Assembly (NCBI GenBank): GCA_913061125.1
Contig: CAJXUB010000001.1
Span: forward strand, 46,424-110,423
Reading direction: 5' to 3'
Length of the DNA: 64,000 nucleotides
From: an uncultured Flavobacteriaceae bacterium
Lineage (GTDB): Bacteria > Bacteroidota > Bacteroidia > Flavobacteriales > Flavobacteriaceae
Positions 43,950-53,130 of the stretch are shown here, one piece after another. The notes under the pieces were generated by a model that searched no databases, was not told the origin of the DNA, and saw only the letters and a program-made list of their open reading frames with translations. The first letter of the stretch is position 1. Each line of letters starts with the position of its first letter. A program made the position numbers and the translations under genes.

Positions 43950-44897
43950 ATGCCTGAAAATGAAGTTCTATTGTCCTTAGTTGTTCCTGTTTTCAATGAG
44001 GAACAGAATATTCCAATTCTCACCAAAAAAGTACATCAAGCGCTTGATGATTATAACTTCGAATTAATTTTTATCGACGACTGCTCTACAGATAATACTC
44101 GACAAGTCATCAAGACGATGAACGATCCAAAAGTTGTACTGCTAACGCTTAAAAAAAAATATGGCCAAAGTTTAGCCATGGCAGCGGGTTTTGAGCTGGC
44201 CGCAGGGGACTACATTGTAACCCTTGATGGCGACTTGCAAAATGACCCCAAAGATATTCCAATCATGCTTAAAAAACTTGTCCACGAGGACTGGGATTTG
44301 GTGACGGGATTTCGAGAGAAACGTCGCGATTCATTACTAAAAACCATCCCCTCACGAGTTGCCAATTTCATCATCCGAATCACCACAAAACTCAATGTTA
44401 AGGACCAAGGATGTGCGCTAAAAGTCTTTAAAAAAGAGACTGCAAAAGAACTGAACCTCTACGGCGAAATGCACCGTTTTATAGCCTTAGTAGCCCACCT
44501 CGATGGTGCCAGAATAACGGAAATTTCGGTACAGCATCATGCCCGTAAATATGGTATTTCCAAATATGGCCTGGGACGCACTTTTAAGGTTATAAATGAT
44601 CTTTTGCTTATCCTTTTTCAGCGTAATTTTTTACAAAAACCAATTTATTTTTTTGGTAATATTGGGCTGTTTTTATTTGGGGGAGGCGCTTTGATTTGTC
44701 TCTATTTTTTAATTCTAAAACTTTTGGGGGAGGACATTTGGGGAAGACCCCTTCTTATTCTGGCTGTGGTTCTATTAGTAGTAGGAATTCAATTCTTTAG
44801 CATCGGTATTTTGTACGATTTACTCATGAAAACTTACTTTGAGTCTCAAGAAAAAAAACCCTATCAAATTCGAAAAATTTTCCGTTTTAAAGGATAA
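43950..44897 (+). CDS. Family 2 glycosyltransferase, DPM1/GtrB-like with two C-terminal membrane helices
   Basis: The 315-residue protein starts with the GT-A fold (LSLVVPVFNEEQNI). DDCSTDNTR and the metal-binding LDGDLQNDPKDIP follow, then FREKRRDS and the conserved CALKVFKKE. At about 230 two membrane segments begin (PIYFFGNIGLFLFGGGALICLYFLI and PLLILAVVLLVVGIQFFSIGILYDL). This layout matches polyprenyl-phosphate sugar transferases such as GtrB and DPM synthase-like enzymes, which load a sugar on a lipid carrier. The sugar is unknown. It stands alone between two terminated units. Confidence 0.92.
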   Translation: MPENEVLLSLVVPVFNEEQNIPILTKKVHQALDDYNFELIFIDDCSTDNTRQVIKTMNDPKVVLLTLKKKYGQSLAMAAGFELAAGDYIVTLDGDLQNDPKDIPIMLKKLVHEDWDLVTGFREKRRDSLLKTIPSRVANFIIRITTKLNVKDQGCALKVFKKETAKELNLYGEMHRFIALVAHLDGARITEISVQHHARKYGISKYGLGRTFKVINDLLLILFQRNFLQKPIYFFGNIGLFLFGGGALICLYFLILKLLGEDIWGRPLLILAVVLLVVGIQFFSIGILYDLLMKTYFESQEKKPYQIRKIFRFKG

Positions 44898-44971
44898 AAC
44901 ACGCCTGAAAATATGAGTGTGTACTGCTCACTCGCATTGTGATGTAATACAGACTTAAGAATCACTAAAAA

Positions 44972-46252
44972 CTAGTTTAATTCTGGAAACTTTGCCTTGA
45001 TTTTATCCAAGGCCAAGTTGTCTATGGCTCCAATATGTTTGTGTTTGTGTCGTGTCCCACGTGCGTAAGATCCATCTTGAACTTGTGCCCCAATAACTTG
45101 GTAGGCTTCCCTAAATGTTGCACCATTTTGCACCAGAGAATTAATACTATCCACCGTAAATAAATACTTATACTTATCGTCTTCCAAATTCACCGATTTA
45201 ACTTCAATCTTTTGAAGGCCATAATCAAAAATAGACAATACCGTTTTAAGCGTTTCAAATGCTGAAATCATTGGTGATTTTAACAATTGAAAATCCCGAT
45301 GGTAGCCGCTTGGCAGGTTGTTCGTCATTAATTGCATTTGAGACGCTAAACCTTGTAAACCATTACATTTTGCACGGATTAATTCAAATACATCTGGGTT
45401 TTTTTTATGCGGCATGATACTACTGCCTGTTGTGAGCTGTTCTGGAAAGCTGATAAAATCAAAATTTTGACTCATATACAAGCAAATATCCATGGCAAAC
45501 TTGGAAAGAGTAAATGCTAGGTTGCCTAGACTTGAGGCAATGATTTGTTCGTTTTTTCCTCTTGCCATTTGAGCAGATACCACATTGTATTTTAAATCTG
45601 AAAAGTTCAGTAAATCTGTTGTCATTTCTCGGTCAATTGGAAAGGAGCTCCCATAACCAGCAGCCGAGCCCAATGGGTTCTGATCTACAACTTTTTGTGC
45701 TGACTGAAGCACCATAACGTCATCAATAAGAGATTCGGCATAAGCCGAAAACCAAAGCCCAAAGGAAGAAGGCATGGCAACCTGAAGATGAGTATAACCT
45801 GGCAATAATTTAGATTTATGCTGTTCTGCTAAATCTAATAAGGTCCCAAATAGGACTTTAACCTGATTTTGAATGTGGTTTAAATTGTCTTTATAATACA
45901 ATTGAAGTGCTACTAAAACCTGATCATTTCTGGAGCGTGCAGTATGTATTTTTTTTCCTGCGGTGCCAATGCGCTGGGTTAGCTCGTGCTCAATTTTAGA
46001 ATGAACATCCTCAAATTGGTTTTCGATTTTAAAAATGCCCCGCTCTTCTTCTTCTTGAAGTTCGCCAATAGCGTCCTCAACTTGTTTAAGCTCACTGTTG
46101 TTTAAAATTCCAATATGGGCTAACATTTTGGCATGTGCAAGGGAGGCTTGTAAATCATACTTAGCAATATACAAGTCAATGTCCCGATCATCTCCTACAG
46201 TAAATGTTTCAATAGTTTTGTCAATAGATATTCCTTTATCCCAAAGTTTCAT
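44972..46252 (-). CDS. argH: Argininosuccinate lyase
   Basis: ArgH splits argininosuccinate into arginine and fumarate, the last step of the pathway. The 426-residue protein has the superfamily signature GSSIMPHKKNPDVFE with the catalytic serine loop, plus HTARSRNDQV and GYTHLQVAMPSSFG. It is somewhat shorter than the usual 450-470, with a compact C-terminal domain as seen in other Bacteroidota. It is the final gene of the arg operon, 3 bp after argE. Confidence 0.95.
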   Translation of the reverse strand: MKLWDKGISIDKTIETFTVGDDRDIDLYIAKYDLQASLAHAKMLAHIGILNNSELKQVEDAIGELQEEEERGIFKIENQFEDVHSKIEHELTQRIGTAGKKIHTARSRNDQVLVALQLYYKDNLNHIQNQVKVLFGTLLDLAEQHKSKLLPGYTHLQVAMPSSFGLWFSAYAESLIDDVMVLQSAQKVVDQNPLGSAAGYGSSFPIDREMTTDLLNFSDLKYNVVSAQMARGKNEQIIASSLGNLAFTLSKFAMDICLYMSQNFDFISFPEQLTTGSSIMPHKKNPDVFELIRAKCNGLQGLASQMQLMTNNLPSGYHRDFQLLKSPMISAFETLKTVLSIFDYGLQKIEVKSVNLEDDKYKYLFTVDSINSLVQNGATFREAYQVIGAQVQDGSYARGTRHKHKHIGAIDNLALDKIKAKFPELN

Positions 46253-46255
46253 AGA

Positions 46256-47323
46256 TTAAAGTATTTTTTTTAATAATTGGATATATAATCTAACCCCTTC
46301 TTCAATTTCGTGGATATAAATAAACTCATCAGCTGTATGCGATCGTGTACTGTCTCCAGGACCTAACTTTAATGAAGGACAACTCAATACCGCCTGATCT
46401 GATAAAGTTGGCGAACCGTATGTTTCTCTCCCCATCTCGATCCCCGCTTGAACTAATGGATGGTTTTTAGGAATACTAGAAGAATTTAAATTTGTGCTAC
46501 GCGCTGTGGCTTTAGCGTTTGGTAAATGCTTTTGTAGAATAGCCACAATTTGAGCATTGGTATAACAATCGTTCACACGCACGTCTACCACCATAGACAC
46601 TTTTGCTGGAACGGCGTTGTGTTGCTGACCCGCATTAATTTGTGTAAGTGTCATCTTTACACTTCCCAAAGCCTCCGATTCTTGTTCAAATTTGTAGGTC
46701 TTTATCCACTCCATAACAGGTATGGCATTGTATAGCGCATTGTTACCATTGGGGTGAGCGGCATGACCTGGCGTACCTGATACCTCAACATCGAAAACAA
46801 TCAATCCTTTTTCTGCTATAGCCAAATGCATTTGAGTGGGTTCCCCAACAATAGCAACATCAATTTTGGGAATTACTTTAAGCATACTATTGAGGCCATT
46901 TGACCCGCTGCTTTCTTCTTCTGCAGAACCCACAAAAACCAAGTTATAGGCCAGTGATTCCTGAAAGTAAAAATGGGTGAATGTTGCCAAAAGTGACACC
47001 AAACATCCCCCTGCATCGTTACTCCCAAGACCATAAAGCTTACCGTCTTCAATATGTGCGTCAAAAGGATCTTTTGTGTATCCACTGTTGGGTTTTACAG
47101 TGTCGTGATGCGAATTCAGCAAAAGCGTTGGTTTAGAATCATCAAAATACTTATTAGTAGCCCATACGTTATTTTGATGACGTTGAAATGGAATATCAAA
47201 AGACTTAAACCACTGCTCCAAAAGCAAGGCCGTGAGATCTTCTTTTGAAGAAAATGAAGGTGTTTCTATCAAGTTTTTTAATAATTTAATAGCCGACTGA
47301 GTAAGCGAGTCTATAGTCATCAT
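46256..47323 (-). CDS. argE: M20-family deacylase of the arginine pathway (ArgE-like)
   Basis: This metallohydrolase removes the N-acyl group from acyl-ornithine or, in Bacteroidota, from acyl-citrulline. The 355-residue protein shows the dinuclear metal ligands (LLNSHHDTV, YGLGSNDAGG, VGSAEEESSG, IVGEPTQM) and the lid dimerisation domain (GTPGHAAHPNGNNAL). A carbamoyltransferase of the acyl-ornithine type in the same operon makes acyl-citrulline the probable substrate. Whether the acyl group is acetyl or succinyl depends on the argF' reading below. It overlaps argB by 4 bp. Confidence 0.88.
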   Translation of the reverse strand: MMTIDSLTQSAIKLLKNLIETPSFSSKEDLTALLLEQWFKSFDIPFQRHQNNVWATNKYFDDSKPTLLLNSHHDTVKPNSGYTKDPFDAHIEDGKLYGLGSNDAGGCLVSLLATFTHFYFQESLAYNLVFVGSAEEESSGSNGLNSMLKVIPKIDVAIVGEPTQMHLAIAEKGLIVFDVEVSGTPGHAAHPNGNNALYNAIPVMEWIKTYKFEQESEALGSVKMTLTQINAGQQHNAVPAKVSMVVDVRVNDCYTNAQIVAILQKHLPNAKATARSTNLNSSSIPKNHPLVQAGIEMGRETYGSPTLSDQAVLSCPSLKLGPGDSTRSHTADEFIYIHEIEEGVRLYIQLLKKIL

Positions 47324-48099
47324 AGGGTTAAAGTTGTATGGTTATTGGAATTCCCCGAAAGCATGCTTGGCTGACCGATGCAAACCCTCGAAACTTGATG
47401 TTCTAAAGCATCAAAGGAGTTTTGTAGTTTTGGCAACATTCCATCGGATATAACTCCAGAAGCTAAAAGTTCAGTATATAATGACTTGTCTATAGTTTTG
47501 ATTAGAGTTGATGCAAGATCAATATCTTTTAAAACTCCTTGTTTTTCAAAACAGTAATATAATGTAACCTCAAAAATATCGGCTAGAGATTTTGCTAATG
47601 AGGCAGCAATAGTGTCTGCATTGGTATTGAGTAATTGTCCTTTTTTATTGTGCGTAATAGCAGAAAAAACTGGTGTTAAATCTGCACTTAACAACAATGA
47701 AATATAGTCCGAATTTACGTTTTGAACATCCCCCACAAACCCATAATCAACATCCAAAACAGGTCGTTTTACAGATTGAATAGAATTAGCATCGGCGCCG
47801 GAGCAACCTACGGCGTTACAGCCCAGTGCTTGAAGCTGAGCTACAATCGAAGTGTTAATTTGACCCGAATAAACCATCGTGATTACCTCCAAGGTCTTAG
47901 CATCTGTAATGCGCCGTCCATCCACCATTTGAACCTCCAATTGCATTTTTTGAGATAATGCTGTTGCTGATTTCCCTCCTCCATGAACCAATAGTTTTAA
48001 CCCATCCATTACGGAAAATTGAGATAAAAATGATCTTTTGGCCTCAGAATTGTCAAGAATATGACCTCCTATTTTTACAATACTTAATGACTGTTTCAT
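47320..48099 (-). CDS. argB: N-acetyl(or succinyl)glutamate kinase
   Basis: ArgB phosphorylates the gamma carboxyl of N-acylglutamate. From the ATG at 48099, which overlaps the argF' stop, it has 259 residues; the track start at 48168 lies inside argF'. Motifs of the amino acid kinase fold are visible: KIGGHILDN near the start, LLVHGGGKSATAL, VDGRRITDAKTLEV and LNTNADTIAASLA. ArgF' in this operon could prefer succinyl substrates, in which case the natural substrate here would be N-succinylglutamate. Confidence 0.92.
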   Translation of the reverse strand: MKQSLSIVKIGGHILDNSEAKRSFLSQFSVMDGLKLLVHGGGKSATALSQKMQLEVQMVDGRRITDAKTLEVITMVYSGQINTSIVAQLQALGCNAVGCSGADANSIQSVKRPVLDVDYGFVGDVQNVNSDYISLLLSADLTPVFSAITHNKKGQLLNTNADTIAASLAKSLADIFEVTLYYCFEKQGVLKDIDLASTLIKTIDKSLYTELLASGVISDGMLPKLQNSFDALEHQVSRVCIGQPSMLSGNSNNHTTLTL

Positions 48100-49031
48100 A
48101 ATGATTCTAAAACTTGTTTCAACACAATCTGAGCCGCAAACGTTCGGTTGTGAGATTGATCGATACATAAAGACTTTGGGCTGTCAAGTACAGCGTCCTC
48201 CACCACAACATTTCGTCGAACAGGGAGGCAATGCATAAATTTAGCTGCACCTATTTTATCTTGTGTAATCATCCAATCTGATTTTGGCTTCAGAATTTTT
48301 CCATAATCCGTAAAACTGCTCCAGTTTTTGGCGTAAATAAAATCAGCATCTTTAAAGGCTTCTATTTGGTTATTAGATACAGCGGTATGCTTTACAATTG
48401 ATGGATCCAACTCATAACCCTTTGGGTGAACTATACTAAAATCCACATCTTGAAGCTGCATGGTTCGTACAAATGAATTGGCAACTGCATGCGGTAAAGC
48501 TTTTGGATGTGGGGCCCATGAAAGCACAACCTTTGGCTTCTTTTTGTCGCTTTGCTCTACAATAGTAATGGCATCGGCTAATCCCTGTAAAGGATGAGCT
48601 GTGGCACTTTCCATATTAATTAGTGGAACTGAGGCATAAGTAGCAAAAGCATTCAAAACCCACTCAGACTGATCCTTGGCCTTGTCTATTAAAGTTGGGA
48701 ATGCCCTTACACCAATAATTGAAGCGTATTGAGAAATGACTTGAGCGGCCTCTTTTATATGTTCCGAAGACTTTAAATCCATAACCGCTCCTTCTTCAAA
48801 CTCTAATTGCCATGCATCATTGACATTTAAAACAATGACATTCATCCCCAAATTTTTGGCCGCCAACTCTGTACTAATTCGGGTTCTTAAACTCGCATTA
48901 AAAAATAACAAGACTAAGGTCTTTTGAGCACCAAGACTGCTGTATGCGTGTGGATTGGCTTTTAATGCAAGAGCGTCTTGAACGGTTTTGTTCAAATCTT
49001 TAATGCTATTGATGTTTAAAAAGTGATTCAT
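48096..49031 (-). CDS. argF': N-acetyl/N-succinyl-ornithine carbamoyltransferase
   Basis: This enzyme carbamoylates an N-acylated ornithine, the Bacteroidota and Xanthomonas variant of the pathway. The 311-residue protein has the carbamoyl-phosphate loop as FFNASLRTR (ordinary OTC has STRTR), MESATAHPLQGLAD, the HPKGYELDP loop and HCLPVRRN. The position that separates acetyl from succinyl specificity is the residue just before EHI: Glu92 in the Xanthomonas acetyl enzyme, Pro90 in the Bacteroides succinyl enzyme. Here it is Ser89 (LKSSEHI). By my memory of published mutants, Ser at this site favours succinylornithine. It overlaps argB and argD by 4 bp each. Confidence 0.92.
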   Translation of the reverse strand: MNHFLNINSIKDLNKTVQDALALKANPHAYSSLGAQKTLVLLFFNASLRTRISTELAAKNLGMNVIVLNVNDAWQLEFEEGAVMDLKSSEHIKEAAQVISQYASIIGVRAFPTLIDKAKDQSEWVLNAFATYASVPLINMESATAHPLQGLADAITIVEQSDKKKPKVVLSWAPHPKALPHAVANSFVRTMQLQDVDFSIVHPKGYELDPSIVKHTAVSNNQIEAFKDADFIYAKNWSSFTDYGKILKPKSDWMITQDKIGAAKFMHCLPVRRNVVVEDAVLDSPKSLCIDQSHNRTFAAQIVLKQVLESL

Positions 49032-50152
49032 AATTCTTGTTTTAAAGCGCTGAAAAAAGCATCAATATGTTCTTTTTGAATGGTAAGAGGAGGTAAAATG
49101 CGAATCAAATTTGGGTTTTTTGAACTTCCTGTAAATATTTTATGTTTGAAAAGTAGTGTTTTTCTTAATTTAGAAACTGGGAATTCAAATTCCAATCCAA
49201 GCATCAATCCTCTTCCTTTAAATTGTAAAATTTGAGGAATATCTTCTGCCAATTGCCTAAAATAAAGTTCCATTTGCTGAGCATTCTGCATCAAATCTTG
49301 ATTTTTTAACACCTCCAAAACACTAAGAGATGCGGCACAAGCCAAGTGATTTCCTCCAAAGGTTGTTCCTAAAAGTCCATAAGAGGCTTTTATGTCTGAA
49401 TGAATCAAAATTCCACCCACAGGAAATCCGTTGCCCATGCCTTTGGCCATAGAAATAATGTGCGGGGTAATCCCATGTTTTTGAAAGGCAAAAAAATCAC
49501 CGCTGCGCCCAAAACCAGATTGCACCTCATCGGCAATAAGTAAAGAACCGTACTGTTTGCACAACTCCTCCAAACCTTTGTAAAATTCTGTAGTACTTTG
49601 GTCTAAACCACCAACTCCCTGAATACATTCAATAATGATGGCGCAAGTTTCTCCTTTTTGAAGCGTTTTCTCTACCGCCTCCAAATCACCTAATGGATGA
49701 AAATCCACTTTTTGTTGTGCATTAAGTGGCGAAATAATTTTTGCATTATCCGTACTTGCCACCGCAGCAGATGTTCGCCCATGAAAAGAATTCTGAAAAG
49801 CAATTACAGAAGCTTTATTGGTGTGAAAGGAGGCTAATTTCAGTGCGTTTTCATTGGCTTCTGCACCTGAGCTGCAAAGAAATAACGCATAATTATGACA
49901 GCCCGAATCCGTAGCCAATTGCTTCGCTAATTCATTTTGCAATGGGTTTTTAACCGCATTACTATAAAAACCAAGCTTGTTCAGTTGTTGGGTTATGCCC
50001 TCAACATACTTAGGATGAGCATGACCTATGGAAATCACAGCGTGACCTCCGTAAAGGTCCAAATATTGCACCCCTTGTTCGTCAAAAATAAAAACATCTT
50101 TTGCTTGAACTGGCGTTACATCAAACAATGGATAAACATCAAATAACTTCAT
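49028..50152 (-). CDS. argD: Acylornithine aminotransferase (class III, PLP)
   Basis: ArgD converts N-acylglutamate semialdehyde to N-acylornithine. The 374-residue protein has the class III landmarks: LDLYGGHAVISIGHAHP, CSSGAEANENALKLA, FHGRTSAAVAST, LLIADEVQSGFGRSG and the PLP lysine in SMAKGMGNGFPVGG. Length fits ArgD. It overlaps proC and argF' by 4 bp on either side, so translation is coupled in both directions. Confidence 0.93.
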   Translation of the reverse strand: MKLFDVYPLFDVTPVQAKDVFIFDEQGVQYLDLYGGHAVISIGHAHPKYVEGITQQLNKLGFYSNAVKNPLQNELAKQLATDSGCHNYALFLCSSGAEANENALKLASFHTNKASVIAFQNSFHGRTSAAVASTDNAKIISPLNAQQKVDFHPLGDLEAVEKTLQKGETCAIIIECIQGVGGLDQSTTEFYKGLEELCKQYGSLLIADEVQSGFGRSGDFFAFQKHGITPHIISMAKGMGNGFPVGGILIHSDIKASYGLLGTTFGGNHLACAASLSVLEVLKNQDLMQNAQQMELYFRQLAEDIPQILQFKGRGLMLGLEFEFPVSKLRKTLLFKHKIFTGSSKNPNLIRILPPLTIQKEHIDAFFSALKQEL

Positions 50153-50949
50153 ACTTGATTGGTTTTAATGGCATTAATTTTTTGAAATGACGCCACCATG
50201 CCTTGAATCAATGATGAACTAAGGCCTTTGTGTTCCATTTCATTGAGCCCTTCAATGGTGCAACCCATCGGTGTGGTCACTTTGTCAATTTCTTGTTCAG
50301 GGTGATTCCCATTTTTGATTAACAATTGAGCTGCACCTTCACTAGTGTACATGGCCAATCGTTGCGCTTGTTTGGCATCGAAACCCAATTGAATAGCCGC
50401 CTGTGTAGTGGCTCTTATTAATCGCATCCAAAAGGCAATTCCACTGGCGCAAACTACTGTTGCGGCTTGCATCTGTTCCTCTGGAATACAAATTGTTGCT
50501 CCAAGTCTATTGAAAATAGCTTCGGCTACGGATAATCTTGATTTGCCTGTTTCATTACTGCACAAGCAGGTCATAGATTTACCAACGGCGATAGCTGTAT
50601 TTGGCATCGCTCTTATGATGTAATTTTGAGCACCAACAAGGGTTTCAATTTTAGTTATTGGGAATCCAGTAATGGTTGAAATTAAAATGTGTTTTTCTGT
50701 TAGAAAGGGGGCGATATTTTCTAAAATGAACTGTAAATGAGCGGGTTGAACTGCAAAAATCAAAATGTCCGAATTCTGTACAGCTTTGCTATTGTCCGTG
50801 GTAAGATAAACATTTTTGTAGCCATCAAATTCTTTTAGTGCTTCTAGCCCTCTCCGCGTTAAATATAAAGACGTAATGGCATTATTGATGATAAGTCCTT
50901 TGGCAATTGAACGCCCTAAGTTTCCTGTTCCAATGATTGCTATTTTCAT
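50149..50949 (-). CDS. proC: Pyrroline-5-carboxylate reductase
   Basis: ProC reduces pyrroline-5-carboxylate to proline. The 266-residue protein starts at 50949 (the track start at 51009 lies in argC). It has the Rossmann motif IIGTGNLGRSIAKGL, RAMPNTAIAVGKSMT (family signature) and the C-terminal VTTPMGCTIEGLNEME, which matches the ProC tail V-TPGG-T. Its place inside an arginine operon is unusual in bacteria in general. It could drain glutamate semialdehyde to proline or act on an arginine intermediate. Confidence 0.9.
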   Translation of the reverse strand: MKIAIIGTGNLGRSIAKGLIINNAITSLYLTRRGLEALKEFDGYKNVYLTTDNSKAVQNSDILIFAVQPAHLQFILENIAPFLTEKHILISTITGFPITKIETLVGAQNYIIRAMPNTAIAVGKSMTCLCSNETGKSRLSVAEAIFNRLGATICIPEEQMQAATVVCASGIAFWMRLIRATTQAAIQLGFDAKQAQRLAMYTSEGAAQLLIKNGNHPEQEIDKVTTPMGCTIEGLNEMEHKGLSSSLIQGMVASFQKINAIKTNQV

Positions 50950-50959
50950 TTTTTTAATT

Positions 50960-51937
50960 TTAAAAATAATTTGCTTTGAGTTGTAATCCTGTTGTTTCTT
51001 CAAGTCCAAACATCAGATTCATGTTTTGAACAGCTTGACCTGATGCGCCTTTTAAAAGATTATCGACAGCACTGGTTATGAGTAATTTATTGTTGTGTTT
51101 ACTAAGATGTATCAAACATTTATTGGTATTAACCACCTGCTTGAGATGAATTTCATTTTCAGAAATTATTACAAAAGGCGATTTGTCATAAAACGATTTA
51201 TAAAGCGTCGTAATGGCCTCCAAACTCTCGTTTAACTCCAAATATATACTTGCAAAAATGCCTCTAGAGAAATTACCTCTATTAGGTATAAAATTCAATT
51301 CAGAATCAAAATTATTTTGCACTGCAATCAATGATTCCTTAATCTCTGCCAAATGCTGATGTTTAAAAGCCTTGTAATGAGAAAAATTATTGTCTCTCCA
51401 CGTAAAATGAGTCGTTGCTGAAGGGTTAGTCCCAGCACCAGTTGCTCCTGTAACTGCATTAATATGAACCGGACTTTGAATCAAATTTTTAGCCGCTAAC
51501 GGTAAAAGTGCTAATTGAATAGCTGTTGCAAAACAGCCAGGATTAGCAATGTATTTGGCCTTGATTATTGCCTTTTTATTCAATTCGGGGAGCCCGTATA
51601 TAAATTGTTTAGCTTGAAAATTAGCCGAAATATTCAGCCTAAAGTCGTGACTCAAATCGATGATTTTTGTTTGCTTAGAAAACAAATGGTTTTCTAAAAA
51701 TGCTTTTGAATTTCCATGCCCTAAACACAAAAATAAAACGTCGATATTTGGATTTATTTGATCTGAAAAATTTTGATATGATTCGCCTACCAAATCTTGA
51801 TGAATATCACTCAGTGGGCGGCCTGCGCTTGATGTGCTGTACACAAAATTTAGGGCTGCTTTAGGGTGATTTATTAGCAATCGAATCAGCTCACCAGCAG
51901 TGTATCCTGCTCCACCAATTATTCCTACTTGTATCAT
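50960..51937 (-). CDS. argC: N-acyl-gamma-glutamyl-phosphate reductase
   Basis: ArgC reduces the ArgB product to the semialdehyde. The 325-residue protein shows the NADP site GIIGGAGYTAGELIRLL, the catalytic cysteine in NPGCFATAIQLAL, and VTGATGAGTNPSATTHF. It overlaps argG by 4 bp. Eleven bases separate it from proC, the widest gap but one in this operon. Confidence 0.95.
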   Translation of the reverse strand: MIQVGIIGGAGYTAGELIRLLINHPKAALNFVYSTSSAGRPLSDIHQDLVGESYQNFSDQINPNIDVLFLCLGHGNSKAFLENHLFSKQTKIIDLSHDFRLNISANFQAKQFIYGLPELNKKAIIKAKYIANPGCFATAIQLALLPLAAKNLIQSPVHINAVTGATGAGTNPSATTHFTWRDNNFSHYKAFKHQHLAEIKESLIAVQNNFDSELNFIPNRGNFSRGIFASIYLELNESLEAITTLYKSFYDKSPFVIISENEIHLKQVVNTNKCLIHLSKHNNKLLITSAVDNLLKGASGQAVQNMNLMFGLEETTGLQLKANYF

Positions 51938-53130
51938 GATTTAGAATTTATATTTTGAATAATTTTGTTTTGATTGGCCGTAATTTTTATAAATCCTTTC
52001 GCATCGTCGGCAGTCCATGCAGTATTCATTTCGCCATAGCTTGCAAAATTAGATTTCATCAAATCATAAGGAGAATCAACACCATTTAGCATAAAGTGAT
52101 AGGGCTTTAAAACCACTGTGACATCTCCACTAACATTGGCCTGACTCGATTGAAAAAATGCTTCCATATCACGCATCACTGGATCTAAGTATTGACCCTC
52201 GTGTAGGTGCATTCCATAGTAACTGGCCAAACTGTCTTTGTGTTGCAGTTGCCATTTGGAAAGGGTGTGTTTTTCCAGCAAATGGTGGGCTTTAATGACG
52301 ATTAATGCTGCAGCGGCTTCAAAACCAACTCTACCCTTAATGCCCACAATAGTATCACCAACATGAATATCTCTTCCAATGGCGTAAAGAGAAGCAAGAT
52401 CATTTAGCTTTTGAATATTTTGAAGCGGAGCGTTTGAAATCCCATCAATGGCTGATAATTGACCTTTATCAAAACTTAAAACTACTGTACTTTGATTCTT
52501 CTTTCGTAATGGTGAGGGATAAGCTTCTTCAGGCAAAGCCAAATGAGAGGTCAATGTTTCATCACCGCCGATACTCGTCCCCCAAAGCCCTTTATTTATG
52601 GAATATTTCGCTTTGTCCCAAGCCAAGTCAACCCCTTTTGATTTTAAATACGTGATTTCATCTTCCCTACTTAATTTATGATCTCGAATAGGGGTAATAA
52701 TTTGAATTTCTGGTGCCAAGGTTTGAAAAATCATATCAAAACGCACTTGATCGTTTCCTGCACCTGTACTTCCGTGTGCAATGTATTTGGCATTTATGGA
52801 CTTAGCATAAGTTACGATTTCTATGGCATGGATTATACGCTCAGCACTAACAGAAAGTGGATAGGTATTGTTTTTAAGGACATTTCCAAAAATTAAATAC
52901 TTAACGACTTTTTGATAAAATTGCTCCGTAGCTTCAATATTTTTGTAAACTGAAACACCCATTTTATAGGCTTTTGCCTCTATGGATTGAATTTCGTTTT
53001 TAGTAAAGCCCCCTGTATTGACACTAATGGCGTGGACCTCAAAGCCCAAATCTTGAGAAAGGTGTACTGCACAATACGAAGTATCCAATCCGCCACTATA
53101 GGCCAAAACTAATTTATCTTTAGAATTCAT
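51934..53130 (-). CDS. argG: Argininosuccinate synthase
   Basis: ArgG joins citrulline and aspartate using ATP. The 398-residue protein has the N-type ATP pyrophosphatase loop LAYSGGLDTSYC near residue 8, HGSTGAGNDQVRFD, and KGLWGTSIGGDE, where the usual W-RS becomes WGTS. That matches the shorter Bacteroidota type, not the E. coli one. It overlaps the GNAT gene in front by 4 bp. Confidence 0.94.
   Translation of the reverse strand: MNSKDKLVLAYSGGLDTSYCAVHLSQDLGFEVHAISVNTGGFTKNEIQSIEAKAYKMGVSVYKNIEATEQFYQKVVKYLIFGNVLKNNTYPLSVSAERIIHAIEIVTYAKSINAKYIAHGSTGAGNDQVRFDMIFQTLAPEIQIITPIRDHKLSREDEITYLKSKGVDLAWDKAKYSINKGLWGTSIGGDETLTSHLALPEEAYPSPLRKKNQSTVVLSFDKGQLSAIDGISNAPLQNIQKLNDLASLYAIGRDIHVGDTIVGIKGRVGFEAAAALIVIKAHHLLEKHTLSKWQLQHKDSLASYYGMHLHEGQYLDPVMRDMEAFFQSSQANVSGDVTVVLKPYHFMLNGVDSPYDLMKSNFASYGEMNTAWTADDAKGFIKITANQNKIIQNINSKS

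Noticed and set aside
48096-49031. Ordinary ornithine carbamoyltransferase
   Set aside because: The carbamoyl-phosphate loop is FFNASLRTR and the C-terminal loops match the acyl-ornithine enzymes, so a plain OTC label would be wrong.
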